A stretch of DNA of 64,000 nucleotides. It comes from Ornithinimicrobium pratense (GTDB taxonomy: Bacteria > Actinomycetota > Actinomycetes > Actinomycetales > Dermatophilaceae). This document shows, in pieces, positions 1 to 8,474 of this stretch. The notes under the pieces are model-generated. The model ran no database searches. It saw only the letters and a program-made list of their open reading frames with translations, and had not been told where the DNA came from. The translations under genes and the position numbers were made by a program. Each line of letters starts with the position of its first letter. The first letter of the stretch is position 1. The stretch covers positions 2,728,001 through 2,792,000 of the forward strand of contig NZ_CP044427.1 of the NCBI RefSeq assembly GCF_008843165.1, in the 5' to 3' direction.

Positions 1-1
1 G

Positions 2-1075
2 CTGGCCCGCACCGCAATCAACCCCTCGGGACAGGTCGTCGGCACCGTTGCGGTGGCGCTGCCGCTGGACACCACGGAGAGCACGGTGCGCCGGCTGGCG
101 GTCATCATCACCGTCATCGGACTCACCACGCTGGTGCTGGTCGGGGTCCTCGGGTTCTTCGCCGTGCGCCGCGCCTTCCGGCCGCTGACCCGGATCGAGG
201 ACACAGCCGCGGCCATCGCGGCCGGTGACCTGTCGCGGCGGGTTCCGCCTGGCGGAGCCCGGGATGAGGTCGCCTCGCTCTCGGAGTCGGTCAACGCCAT
301 GCTTGCCCAGATCGAGCAGTCGTTCGCGGTGCGGGAGGCCTCCGAGCAGCGCATGCGCGACTTCGTGGCGGACGCCTCGCACGAGCTGCGCACCCCGCTG
401 GCGACCGTCAAGGGGTATGCCGAGCTGCACCGGTTCGGCGCGATGACGGACTCCGAGGACGTGGCCAGCGCGATGCGCCGAATCGAGGGTGAGGCCACCC
501 GGATGACCGCGCTCGTCGAGGACCTGCTCACCCTGACCCGGTGGGACAGCCAACCCACGATGTCCCCCACCCGGGTGGACCTGACCGTACTGGCCTCCGA
601 CGTCGTGCAGGATGCAATCGTGCGCGCGCCGGACCGTCGGGTGACGCTGGTGCCACTGACGCCGTCGGCCCGGGGTGCAGCCGACGAGCCCCCGGCACCG
701 GTGGTGGTGGGTGAGGACGGTGCGCTGCGCCAGGTGCTGACCAACCTGGTGGCCAACGCGCTGGCGCACACCCCCGCCGGCACACCGGTCCAGGTGGCGG
801 TGGGCCGTGAGGGCGACCGGGTGGTCGTGGAGGTGCGCGACCACGGCACCGGCCTGGGGCCGGATGCGGCCGAGCGCGTCTTCGAGCGTTTCTACCGCGC
901 GGACAAGTCCCGTAGCCGCGCCTCTGGGGGCACCGGGCTGGGCCTGGCGATCGTCGCCGCGATCGTGGGCCGGCACCGGGGAAGCGTGCGCTACGTCCCG
1001 ACCCCGGGCGGCGGGGCTACCTTCCGGGTTGAGCTGCCTGCTGCGGCGCCGACACAGTCGGACGACAGCGACTAG
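2..1075 (+). CDS. Two-component sensor histidine kinase, 5'-truncated by window edge
   Basis: C-terminal part of a membrane sensor kinase; the reading frame is open from base 2, so the true start lies outside the window. Visible in order: a transmembrane helix (around bases 95-165), a HAMP linker with the RAFRPLTRIE start, a HisKA dimerisation domain with the phospho-acceptor His in the SHELRTP motif, and a HATPase domain with the N box (LTNLVANALAHTP), the G1 box (DHGTGLG) and the G2 box (GGTGLGLAI). It should autophosphorylate on His and pass the phosphate to a response regulator, presumably encoded upstream. The stimulus cannot be told from this part. It resembles actinobacterial kinases of the TcrY/MprB type in domain order only. 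Confidence 0.93.
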   Translation: MARTAINPSGQVVGTVAVALPLDTTESTVRRLAVIITVIGLTTLVLVGVLGFFAVRRAFRPLTRIEDTAAAIAAGDLSRRVPPGGARDEVASLSESVNAMLAQIEQSFAVREASEQRMRDFVADASHELRTPLATVKGYAELHRFGAMTDSEDVASAMRRIEGEATRMTALVEDLLTLTRWDSQPTMSPTRVDLTVLASDVVQDAIVRAPDRRVTLVPLTPSARGAADEPPAPVVVGEDGALRQVLTNLVANALAHTPAGTPVQVAVGREGDRVVVEVRDHGTGLGPDAAERVFERFYRADKSRSRASGGTGLGLAIVAAIVGRHRGSVRYVPTPGGGATFRVELPAAAPTQSDDSD

Positions 1076-1165
1076 ATCGACGCTGGGCCCTGGGGGCCTC
1101 GGGTGCTTCCGTCTGGCCGGCCCCCGGTCGGCATCTTGACCGGGCGGGCCTCGTCTGGCGGGAGG

Positions 1166-3463
1166 TCACTGTTCTTGGTCGTTGGGGGTGTCTTGGGTGG
1201 GGATGTTGAGGAGGTCGTCGACGGTGGGGGTTTCGGGGTGGGGGCCGGTGCGGGTGTGGCCGGTGTCGGGGTGGGTGTGGGTGAGCTGGACCCAGGCTTC
1301 GTCGCGGAGGGCGGTGCGGTCGCCTGCTCGGTGGAGGTGTCGTTGGTGTTGGGTCTCGTGGGCGTAGACGGCGTGGGAGGCGAGGTCTCGGCGTTGGTCG
1401 AGGTCTTCGGGGTGGGTGGTGTGCAGGTATTGGTTGTAGTCGTGGACGCGGGTGGAGCGGTGTTGGTTGAGCAGGGTGGTGAAGGTCAGGTCCCGGCGGG
1501 TGCCGATGGTGATCTTCCAGTGGCCGAGGGTTTTCTGGTGGTGGGTGCGTTTGTCGAGGGCGGCGAGGTTGGTCTCGGTGGTGGTGCCGCCGGGGGTGGC
1601 GTAGGGGGTGACGTGGTCGATCTGTAGGGCTTGGCCGGTGAGGCGGGAGCCGGGGGCTCGGGAGTACAGGTCGGCGGCCAGGACCTGGCGGCGCAGGTCG
1701 GTGTCGGGCCGGTAGGTGGTGATGGTGCGTTCGATCAGGCGCCCGTCGGCGGGGTCGGTCAGCAACCGGTGCAGCGTCGTGCCGGGTAGTAGGACCAGCT
1801 CTCGGGCGTGCCCGGGGGTCAGGAACATGGGGTGGGAACCGATCAGCTCCCCGACCAGGCCCCGACCCGGCGGCTCCCGACCCAACAACGGCGAGTCCGA
1901 GGATCCACGCGCCGGCAGGGGTTCACGCCCGGGCAGGGGTTCGCGATCTGGTGCTGGTGCTGGCGCTGCTTCGTCTGGTGGTTCTTGGCCTGCCTGCTGA
2001 TTCTCCGGTGGTGGCCCGTCGTCGGGTGGGGTGGCCCAGGGTGGAGGACTGCTGCTGGCGCGGCCGGCTTGGCCCCACGGGGTCACCGGGTTCGCATCGT
2101 CAGGCTGGAGATCGTGCAGCAGGTCCGTGCCGTCCGTGCAGTCTGTGCTGCTGGTGTAGCCCTCACCGTCCGTGCTGGCGCCGCTGGTGTCGTCGGTGCC
2201 GGTGCCGGTGCCGGTGCCGGTGTTGGGGTGGCTGGTGGTGGGGTGGATGTGTTGGGCGCAGGCGGGGCAGAGGGGTAGCCCGGTTTTGAGGGCGTCGACG
2301 GGGATGATGATCTGGGCGTGGATCTTGGGTTGGGCGTGCACGACGGCGATGAGCTCGGCCAGGCGTTCGGGGGTCAGCACCTCATCCAGCACCTCATCCA
2401 CAGCGTCCACGTCGATGTTGGGCAGGTTCAGGGTGCCGTGCAGGTGCAGGGCGGCGGCGAGGTCGAACCGTAACTGGGACAGGGTCCGGTCTTCCCCGGC
2501 CGCGCGTAGGGCCCGGGCGGCGGTGTCGAGGCGGTGGCGGATACCGGCGATGGTGACGGCCGGCCCGGTCAGGGTCAGGGTGGCGGTGCCGTCATCGTGC
2601 AGGCGGACCTGGACGCGGCGGTTGGCGTAGGCACGACGCCGCCGGGAGGCATCGGCGTCGGGGTCTTGGCCGGTGCAGGCGGTGATCTCCCGCGCCAACG
2701 CCGCCTGGTAGGGGTGGTGCGCCCACACCGTGTCCGTATCGAGCTCACCGTCGGGGTCGAACCGTTCCGTACAGGCCAGGGCCGGGTCGGTCCCGAACAG
2801 GGCATAGGCCACCAGCAGCCGCTGGTCGGACGTGAGGCGAGCAGCATGAGTGCGTTCCCAGAACGTCTTGACCTGCACCCAACGGGTCTGCCCGCGACGT
2901 AGCGCACCCAGCAGCATCGAACGGAGCTCGCCGCCGGTGGTGGCGACAGCGAGCAGGGTCTGGGCCTCAGCGGTACTGGTGCCAGTGGCCAGTTCCAGCT
3001 CCATCACCGCCACGTCCCGCACGGCAGCGTCCACGCTGCGGCGGGTCGCCGGGGACAGCGTCACACCGGTGAGACCGCGCCGGTCCAGGACCCGGGCCCG
3101 GCACTCACCCAGCACTTCCGCAGCCGCTTGCAGCAGGTCTGCTTCCACCACGCTGCGGGCCCGGGCAGCAGCATCCACCGCCACCACCGACTCATGCGCC
3201 CCCACCACCGCCTCGGTCCCGGCGACGGCGTCGGCGTCGGCGTCGGTGGCCGGGGCCTCGAGCTCGACCTGGATCCTGACCCACGCCGGGGCAGGGGTGG
3301 CCACCCGCAACCCGAACCGGGCCCGCCGCTCCGCCAACGCCGCCAGGCCAGACGCGGTCAGGACACCCAGGTCACCCAGCTGGGCATAGTCGACCAGCCA
3401 CTGCTCCAACGCCGAGCACCCCTCCGGCTGCCCAGGCTGTGCCGTTGACTGTGGTGTGTCCAT
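1166..3463 (-). CDS. DUF222 / 13E12-repeat family HNH endonuclease-like protein
   Basis: Large actinobacterial protein (765 aa) with an N-terminal DUF222 region (about residues 20-340), a proline/glycine/threonine-rich low-complexity middle (about 400-510) and a C-terminal HNH nuclease fold around residues 600-660, with the motif QIDHVTPYATPGG followed by a second His cluster (RTHHQKT). The family is abundant in actinobacteria and its function is poorly known; a DNA nicking or cutting role is inferred from the HNH motif. I chose the ATG at 3463 because GGGAGAGGG precedes it at normal spacing; an in-frame GTG lies at 3487. It is transcribed alone, with a candidate SOS box over its promoter. 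Confidence 0.85.
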   Translation of the reverse strand: MDTPQSTAQPGQPEGCSALEQWLVDYAQLGDLGVLTASGLAALAERRARFGLRVATPAPAWVRIQVELEAPATDADADAVAGTEAVVGAHESVVAVDAAARARSVVEADLLQAAAEVLGECRARVLDRRGLTGVTLSPATRRSVDAAVRDVAVMELELATGTSTAEAQTLLAVATTGGELRSMLLGALRRGQTRWVQVKTFWERTHAARLTSDQRLLVAYALFGTDPALACTERFDPDGELDTDTVWAHHPYQAALAREITACTGQDPDADASRRRRAYANRRVQVRLHDDGTATLTLTGPAVTIAGIRHRLDTAARALRAAGEDRTLSQLRFDLAAALHLHGTLNLPNIDVDAVDEVLDEVLTPERLAELIAVVHAQPKIHAQIIIPVDALKTGLPLCPACAQHIHPTTSHPNTGTGTGTGTDDTSGASTDGEGYTSSTDCTDGTDLLHDLQPDDANPVTPWGQAGRASSSPPPWATPPDDGPPPENQQAGQEPPDEAAPAPAPDREPLPGREPLPARGSSDSPLLGREPPGRGLVGELIGSHPMFLTPGHARELVLLPGTTLHRLLTDPADGRLIERTITTYRPDTDLRRQVLAADLYSRAPGSRLTGQALQIDHVTPYATPGGTTTETNLAALDKRTHHQKTLGHWKITIGTRRDLTFTTLLNQHRSTRVHDYNQYLHTTHPEDLDQRRDLASHAVYAHETQHQRHLHRAGDRTALRDEAWVQLTHTHPDTGHTRTGPHPETPTVDDLLNIPTQDTPNDQEQ
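2195..2224. repeat. Hexanucleotide microsatellite (ggtgcc)n inside the HNH gene
   Basis: Four perfect ggtgcc units followed by one imperfect unit. On the coding (minus) strand this gives a Gly-Thr dipeptide run in the low-complexity linker. The six-base period means that slippage changes linker length without shifting frame. Confidence 0.8.
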
Positions 3464-3509
3464 CGCGTCCCTCTCCCCGGCGACCACGGCTTCGTCCTAC
3501 ACACCATAC

Positions 3510-3525
3510 TAGCACAAGTGTTCGA
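3510..3525 (-). promoter_or_regulatory. Candidate LexA (SOS) box overlapping a -10 element
   Basis: On the minus strand the sequence is TCGAACACTTGTGCTA, 10 of 12 matches to the actinobacterial SOS palindrome TCGAAC-N4-GTTCGA. The hexamer TAGTAT, a good -10 element for the HNH gene, starts inside its 3' end, so a bound repressor would block the promoter. SOS boxes before 13E12-repeat genes are known from mycobacteria. Confidence 0.5.
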
Positions 3526-3561
3526 GAAGGAGGAAGGGTTGTGGACACCCTTCTTGCCGAT

Positions 3562-4389
3562 CTAGACCACGGCCTCCAGGAACTTCTGGGTCCGCTCGTG
3601 GCGGGGGTTGGTGAACATCTCGTCAGGCGAGGCCTCCTCGATGATCCGGCCGCCGTCGAACATCATCACCCGCTGCGAGACGTCCCGGGCGAACTGCATC
3701 TCGTGGGTGACGATGAGCATGGTGATATCGGTGTTGGCCGCCACATCCTCCAGGACGCCAAGCACCTCGCCGACCAGCTCGGGGTCCAGCGCCGAGGTGA
3801 CCTCGTCCAGCAGCAGGATCTCCGGGTCCATGGCCAGCGCCCGGGCGATCGCCACCCGCTGCTGCTGACCGCCGGAGAGCTCGGTCGGATGAGCGTCGGC
3901 CCGGTGCCGCAGCCCGACCCGGTCCAGCAGGGAGTGGGCCTTCTCCCTGGCCTCCTCCTCGGTAAGGCCAAGGACGTGGACCGGCGCCTCCGTGATGTTC
4001 TGCAGCACGTTCATGTTCGGGAACAGGTTGAACTGCTGGAAGACCATGCCGATCCGTTTGCGCACCTGCGAGACCTCCCGCGGCTTGAGCTCCACGCGCT
4101 TGTCACCGCGCCGGTCATGGGTCAGCGGCTCGCCGTCGATCCAGATGTAGCCGCCGGACAGTCGCTCCAGCGTCATCACCAGCCGCAGGATCGTGGTTTT
4201 CCCCGATCCCGAGGGGCCGATCAGGGTGACGCGCTCGCCGCGGTCCACCGAGAAGTTGAGGTCCTTGAGCACGGTGGTCCGGCCGAACTTCTTCAGCACG
4301 TCCTCGAAGCGGATCCGTGGCTGGCCGTTGACGTTCGTGGCGCCTTCGGTGGATCGTGCTGGGTCGGTGGGGATGGGGTCAGTAGGCAA
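3562..4389 (-). CDS. ehuA: Amino-acid/ectoine ABC transporter ATP-binding protein (EhuA-like)
   Basis: Cytoplasmic ATPase of a polar-amino-acid type importer (275 aa). Walker A is GPSGSGKTT, the Q-loop is in VFQQFNLF, the signature is LSGGQQQR, Walker B is ILLLDEVTSALD and the H-loop is in IVTHEM. It is the last gene of a four-gene minus-strand operon and powers the two permeases upstream. The start is taken as TTG at 4389, 11 bases inside the end of ehuD, since no ATG or GTG fits before the nucleotide-binding fold begins; the true start is uncertain. The ehu assignment rests on gene order and the type of binding protein; another amino-acid substrate is possible. Confidence 0.85.
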   Translation of the reverse strand: MPTDPIPTDPARSTEGATNVNGQPRIRFEDVLKKFGRTTVLKDLNFSVDRGERVTLIGPSGSGKTTILRLVMTLERLSGGYIWIDGEPLTHDRRGDKRVELKPREVSQVRKRIGMVFQQFNLFPNMNVLQNITEAPVHVLGLTEEEAREKAHSLLDRVGLRHRADAHPTELSGGQQQRVAIARALAMDPEILLLDEVTSALDPELVGEVLGVLEDVAANTDITMLIVTHEMQFARDVSQRVMMFDGGRIIEEASPDEMFTNPRHERTQKFLEAVV

Positions 4390-5017
4390 GTCTCTTCTCC
4401 AGCTTTCGCATGAGGATCGCGGTCGGGTAGCTGGCCACCAGGAACAGGATGCCGGCCACGGTGAAGGCCTCGATGTAGGTGAAGTGGCGTCCGCCGAACT
4501 GGCGGGCCTCAGTGACCATCTCCGGCACGGAGATGAAGATCAGAAACGGGGTGTCCTTGAACATCGCGATCGCCCAGTTGCCCAGCGAGGGCAGGGTGTT
4601 GCGGATGGCCTGCGGCAGGATGACCGCCCGCCAGGTGCGCCTCTGCGGCAGCGACAGCGCGGTCGCGGCCTCCCACTGGCCCTTGCCGATCGACTCGATC
4701 CCTGACCGGTAGGACTCGGCCATGTAGGTGGAGTAGTGGATCCCGATGACCACGACCCCGACGGTCATCGCGCTCATCGCGGGGAAGCCGTGGTAGACGA
4801 TCAGGAGGTGAACCGGCAGCGGGGTCATCCGGATGAAGTCCAGCACCCAGCCCAAGGGTCGGGCGATCCAGGCTGGCAGCTCGCGCTGGCCGATGGCCCA
4901 GACCAGCCCTAGGACGGCCGCGATGAACGACCCCAGGACCGTGACCACGAGGGTGATCTCCAGAAAGGCCCGGAGCAGGATCGGGAACGCCTCGAGAAAG
5001 AGCTCGGTCTCCCACAT
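4379..5017 (-). CDS. ehuD: Ectoine/amino-acid ABC transporter permease (EhuD-like)
   Basis: Inner-membrane permease (212 aa) of the PAAT/HisM type, with about five membrane helices and the ATPase-coupling EAA loop, seen as EAATALSLPQRRTWRAVILP. Its start ATG overlaps the stop of the neighbouring permease by one base (TGATG), which indicates translational coupling. Length and motifs match EhuD proteins of hydroxyectoine importers. The substrate itself is inferred from the binding protein of the operon. Confidence 0.83.
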   Translation of the reverse strand: MWETELFLEAFPILLRAFLEITLVVTVLGSFIAAVLGLVWAIGQRELPAWIARPLGWVLDFIRMTPLPVHLLIVYHGFPAMSAMTVGVVVIGIHYSTYMAESYRSGIESIGKGQWEAATALSLPQRRTWRAVILPQAIRNTLPSLGNWAIAMFKDTPFLIFISVPEMVTEARQFGGRHFTYIEAFTVAGILFLVASYPTAILMRKLEKRLAY

Positions 5018-5829
5018 CAGCGGCCGCCCTGCTTCCGGTCGGCGTCCTCATCCGCGCCCGGCGCGGTCCCCAAGCCGCCTCCCATACCGGTCGACCCGCC
5101 GGCGGCGGCCGCCCCGGCCATTGCCCTGTCGGCCTGCGTCCTGGCCTTCGCCAGCTGGGCGTCGCGCAGGCCAAGCTTGCGCTGCGCGTGCCGCTCCATG
5201 CGACGCAGCACGGTGGAGACGACCAGCGCGATCAGGAAGTAGAGGATGAGGACAGCCAGGTAGGCCGGCCAGGTGCCGTAGAGACGCCGGGCCCGGTCAG
5301 CCTCGAAGGTGAGGTCGGCCATCAGCACCAGGCTGACGACCGCGGTGCCCTTGACGAGCATGACCAGCAGGTTGTTGAAGCCGGGCAGTATCAGCGCCCA
5401 GGCCTGGGGCCAGATGACGCGGCGCATTGTGGTCGTCCACGACATCGACAGCGCGGTGCTGGTCTCCCACTGGCCCTTGGGCACAGCGTTGAGGGAGCCC
5501 CGCACGATCTCGGCACCGTAGGCGCCGTAGTTGAGCCCGAGGGCCGCGATCGCGGCCCCGGTGGAGCCCAGGTCGAAACCGGTCAGCGCCGGGAGGACGT
5601 AGAAGAGGAAGAAGAGCTGGACGACGAGGCTGGTGCCCCGGAACAGCTCCACGATGACGCGGGCGACCCCGCGCAGCCAGGCAGGCCCCTGGTGCAGGGA
5701 GAGCCCGAGGATGACGGCTACGACGACCGTCACCAGGGCCCCGCCGCCGAAGGCGGTGAGGGTGGCCAGCAGCCCCTCCCTCACCAGCCGTGGCAGCACC
5801 TCGCCGATGTCGGCGAGAAGATCGATCAC
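5017..5829 (-). CDS. ehuC: Ectoine/amino-acid ABC transporter permease (EhuC-like)
   Basis: Second permease of the importer (270 aa). It has N-terminal membrane helices, the EAA-like loop (ETSTALSMSWTTTMRRVIWP) and a C-terminal tail of about 50 residues rich in Ala, Gly and Asp that is longer than usual for the family. I place the start at the GTG at 5829, 13 bases after the ehuB stop, because the next start upstream (5886) lies well inside ehuB and adds a very basic, non-conserved extension. No strong ribosome-binding site is visible, so translation may be coupled to ehuB. Confidence 0.82.
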   Translation of the reverse strand: MIDLLADIGEVLPRLVREGLLATLTAFGGGALVTVVVAVILGLSLHQGPAWLRGVARVIVELFRGTSLVVQLFFLFYVLPALTGFDLGSTGAAIAALGLNYGAYGAEIVRGSLNAVPKGQWETSTALSMSWTTTMRRVIWPQAWALILPGFNNLLVMLVKGTAVVSLVLMADLTFEADRARRLYGTWPAYLAVLILYFLIALVVSTVLRRMERHAQRKLGLRDAQLAKARTQADRAMAGAAAAGGSTGMGGGLGTAPGADEDADRKQGGR

Positions 5830-5842
5830 GGCAGGGGTCGGC

Positions 5843-6757
5843 TCAGTTGTCCGCCTGGAGCGCCTCGTTGGCCGCCTCCAGGTCACCCTCGCACAGCATC
5901 TCGGTGGTCAGGCCCGACGGCGGGCGCTCGGCGTCAGTAAAGCCGAACTCGCCGACGATCGACTCGAACCGCTCCGGGTCGCCCACGATGTTGGCCAGCT
6001 CCTCGTTGTAGGCCTCGAGCAGCTCGGTGTCGTCCGGTCGGAAGACGGTGGCTCCGGCGCTGACCTGGGCCACGCCGTCCACCTCAGCCACGAAGGCGTC
6101 GGTGGCCTCTAGCCCGGGGTTCTGCTCGGCCAGCGCGTTCATGGTGATCGCGGTCAGCGTGAAGGCGTCGGCGCGGCCGCTGCTGACCGCGTCCATACCG
6201 TCGGTCGAGGAGTTGACGGTCATCGTGTTCTCCAGACCCATCTCCTCGGCGTAACCCTGCTCGATGGCTCCGGACTGCACCGCCAGGACGGCGTCGGAGT
6301 CCTCGAATGAGGACAGGTCGGTCAGACCCTCGGGGTTGCCCTCGGGGACCAGCAGCGCGGTGGTGTACATGAGGCTGGGGTGGGAGAAGGCGGCGCGCGC
6401 GCAGCGGTCCGGCAGGATCGACATCCCGGCCGACACCGAGTCGTAGGAGCCGCGGTTGAGGCCAGGGATCAGCGCGTCCCACTCGACGAGCTGACCGTTG
6501 ACCTCCTCGATGCCAAGGGCGGCATAGATCTCCCGGTCCAGTGCGATGGTCGCGCCGGTGAGCTCACCGTTCTCATCCTCGTAGCTGTAGGGGACCTCGC
6601 CAGCGAACGCGACGGTGATCGACCCCTCCTCGCGCAGGCGCTCCAGCGTGGAGCCGGCCTCGCCGTCCCCGTCGCCGTCGCCGTTGTCACCGCAGGCGGC
6701 GAGCAGCAGGGAGGCCACCGAGACGGTGGCGAGCGTAGTGATCTTGAGATTGGCCAT
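5843..6757 (-). CDS. ehuB: Extracytoplasmic solute-binding lipoprotein (EhuB-like)
   Basis: Substrate-binding protein (304 aa) with a lipoprotein signal peptide whose lipobox LLAAC supplies the anchoring Cys. The mature protein shows the amino-acid-binding SBP_bac_3 fold, beginning RLREEGSITVAFAGEVPYSY and containing LIPGLNRGSYDSVSAGM, which resembles EhuB of actinobacterial ectoine/hydroxyectoine importers. It heads the operon and defines substrate uptake. A GAAAGGAC ribosome-binding site lies 11 bases before the ATG. Ectoine uptake would serve osmoprotection or carbon supply; a general polar amino acid is the alternative. Confidence 0.82.
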   Translation of the reverse strand: MANLKITTLATVSVASLLLAACGDNGDGDGDGEAGSTLERLREEGSITVAFAGEVPYSYEDENGELTGATIALDREIYAALGIEEVNGQLVEWDALIPGLNRGSYDSVSAGMSILPDRCARAAFSHPSLMYTTALLVPEGNPEGLTDLSSFEDSDAVLAVQSGAIEQGYAEEMGLENTMTVNSSTDGMDAVSSGRADAFTLTAITMNALAEQNPGLEATDAFVAEVDGVAQVSAGATVFRPDDTELLEAYNEELANIVGDPERFESIVGEFGFTDAERPPSGLTTEMLCEGDLEAANEALQADN

Positions 6758-7096
6758 GGTGGATCAGGTCCTTTCGGTTGGACGAGGCACATGCCTCCTA
6801 CACCGCATGCGTGGGTACGCCGCAGGCAACACATCGCCCCGATTGGACAGTAGTGACGAGGTCTCGAACATAGCCAGAGCCGAGGGTGAACCTCAATTGC
6901 CGGTCACGGATTGGGGCGAATCGCTGTCATTCGTTACGCCATCGATACCGTTCCGAGATCCTGTCGTGATCAGCCGCACCATGATCGGGCGCTGGCAGTG
7001 CCGGCCCACAACCCTGCCCATGTCGGCCTGACTCTCCCAGGGAAGACTCAGTCAATCATCAGGAAGCATGGACCCGCGAGGTGTTGAATAGGGCGT
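6758..7096. other. Divergent intergenic region between ehuB and the HtrA-type protease gene
   Basis: About 340 bases with no convincing gene. It must hold the promoters of the ehu operon (leftward) and the protease gene (rightward). Apart from the ehuB ribosome-binding site at 6769-6776 I see no clear operator, riboswitch or terminator. A weak -10-like TTGAAT at 7084-7089 sits seven bases before the protease ATG. Confidence 0.5.
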
Positions 7097-8374
7097 ATGA
7101 CCAGCAGCCCGCCCGACCCGACACGCGCCGACCTGGCACACCCCACCGCGCCGCATACCCCTGCCCCGGGAGCACCGCAGACCGCCTCGACTCGCGGACG
7201 CCGGGCGGGTCGCCGGCCGTTCACCGACCTGCTGGCGGTCGGCTTCCTCTCGGCGGCGCTGGCCACCGGCGGCACCTACGCCGCGGTGCGGATCGGGGAG
7301 AGCGTCGAGGATGACAGCCCGGGGGTCGTGCAGAGCGACTCCCCCGCCGACGCGCCAGCGCTCACCGCGGAGCCTGCCACGGACACCACGGACGCCGAGT
7401 CCGACGGCGCCCCGTCGCCGACCGCGCAGGGCGACTGGGCAGCAGTGGCGCAGGCGATCTCCCCCGGCGTGGTCTCCATCGCGGTGCTGGGCCAGCAGGG
7501 GCAGGGGTCCGGTTCGGGGGTGGTCTGGGACAGCGACGGCCACGTGGTGACCAACGCCCACGTCGTCGAGGGCGCCCGGCTGGTCGAGGTGACGCTGGCC
7601 GACGGGCGGACCTACGCCGCGGAGGTGGTGGGCAGTGACACGGCGAGCGACCTGGCTGTGGTCCGGCTGCAGACCGTCCCAGATGACCTGACGCCGCTCG
7701 ACGTGGGCGCCGCCTCGGAGGTGGCGGTGGGCGACCCGGTGATGGCCATCGGGAACCCGTTGGGCCTGTCCGGGACAGTCACCACCGGCATCGTCAGTGC
7801 GTTGGACCGGCCGGTCAGCACCCGTTCGGCCGGGTCGACCCCAGGCGCCCCGTCGGTCCCGGTGGTAACCAACGCCATCCAGACCTCCGCGGCGATCAAC
7901 CCGGGCAACTCCGGCGGCGCCCTCGTCAACGCGGCCGGCGAGCTGATCGGCATCAACAGCGCGATCGCCACACTTTCCCAAGGACCCGAAGGACAGGGCG
8001 GATCCATCGGCATCGGCTTTGCCATCCCCTCTGATGCCGCCCAGCGGGTCGCCGACCAGCTCATCACCACCGGCCGGGCCAGCCACGCCTTCCTTGGAGT
8101 CGGGCTCTCCGACGGCCGGAGCGAGGTGGACGGGGCCATCCTGTCCGGGGCACAGGTGGAGCAGGTGGAGCCCGGCTCCCCCGCCGACGAGGCCGGGCTG
8201 CAGCGGGGTGACCTGGTCACCGCGGTCGACGGGGACCGGGTGTCGAACGCGACGGCCCTGGTCGGTCAGGTCCGGGAGCGCGGCGCCGACGACACCGCCA
8301 CGCTCACCATCGTGCGCGACGGCGCCACTCAGGAGGCCCCCGTCACCTTCGCCGCGCGCCCCGACGAGGGCTGA
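7097..8374 (+). CDS. Membrane-anchored trypsin-like serine protease with PDZ domain (HtrA/DegP family)
   Basis: Protein quality-control protease (425 aa). A cytoplasmic Thr/Pro-rich N-terminus is followed by one membrane helix (about residues 38-60) and an acidic linker. The extracytoplasmic protease domain shows the triad: His in VTNAHVVEG, Asp in ASDLAVVRL, and Ser in NPGNSGGALVN. A single PDZ domain follows (about 345-420; PADEAGLQRGDLVTAVDG). This is the usual layout of actinobacterial PepD/HtrA proteins. It stands alone. The ATG at 7097 has no good ribosome-binding site and may be read from a leaderless mRNA. Confidence 0.92.
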   Translation: MTSSPPDPTRADLAHPTAPHTPAPGAPQTASTRGRRAGRRPFTDLLAVGFLSAALATGGTYAAVRIGESVEDDSPGVVQSDSPADAPALTAEPATDTTDAESDGAPSPTAQGDWAAVAQAISPGVVSIAVLGQQGQGSGSGVVWDSDGHVVTNAHVVEGARLVEVTLADGRTYAAEVVGSDTASDLAVVRLQTVPDDLTPLDVGAASEVAVGDPVMAIGNPLGLSGTVTTGIVSALDRPVSTRSAGSTPGAPSVPVVTNAIQTSAAINPGNSGGALVNAAGELIGINSAIATLSQGPEGQGGSIGIGFAIPSDAAQRVADQLITTGRASHAFLGVGLSDGRSEVDGAILSGAQVEQVEPGSPADEAGLQRGDLVTAVDGDRVSNATALVGQVRERGADDTATLTIVRDGATQEAPVTFAARPDEG

Positions 8375-8474
8375 GCCGCGCGAGGGGGTCTCGGCGCCGG
8401 TTGATACCTTGACGCAACGGCGCCCGCTCACCGGCGTCACCGTGAGCAGGCAGGCAACGACAAGGAGTGTCCCG

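Noticed and set aside
1103..1627. Plus-strand Val/Gly-rich open frame opposite the HNH gene
   Set aside because: It is the complement of a coding low-complexity and HNH region with strong domain evidence on the minus strand.
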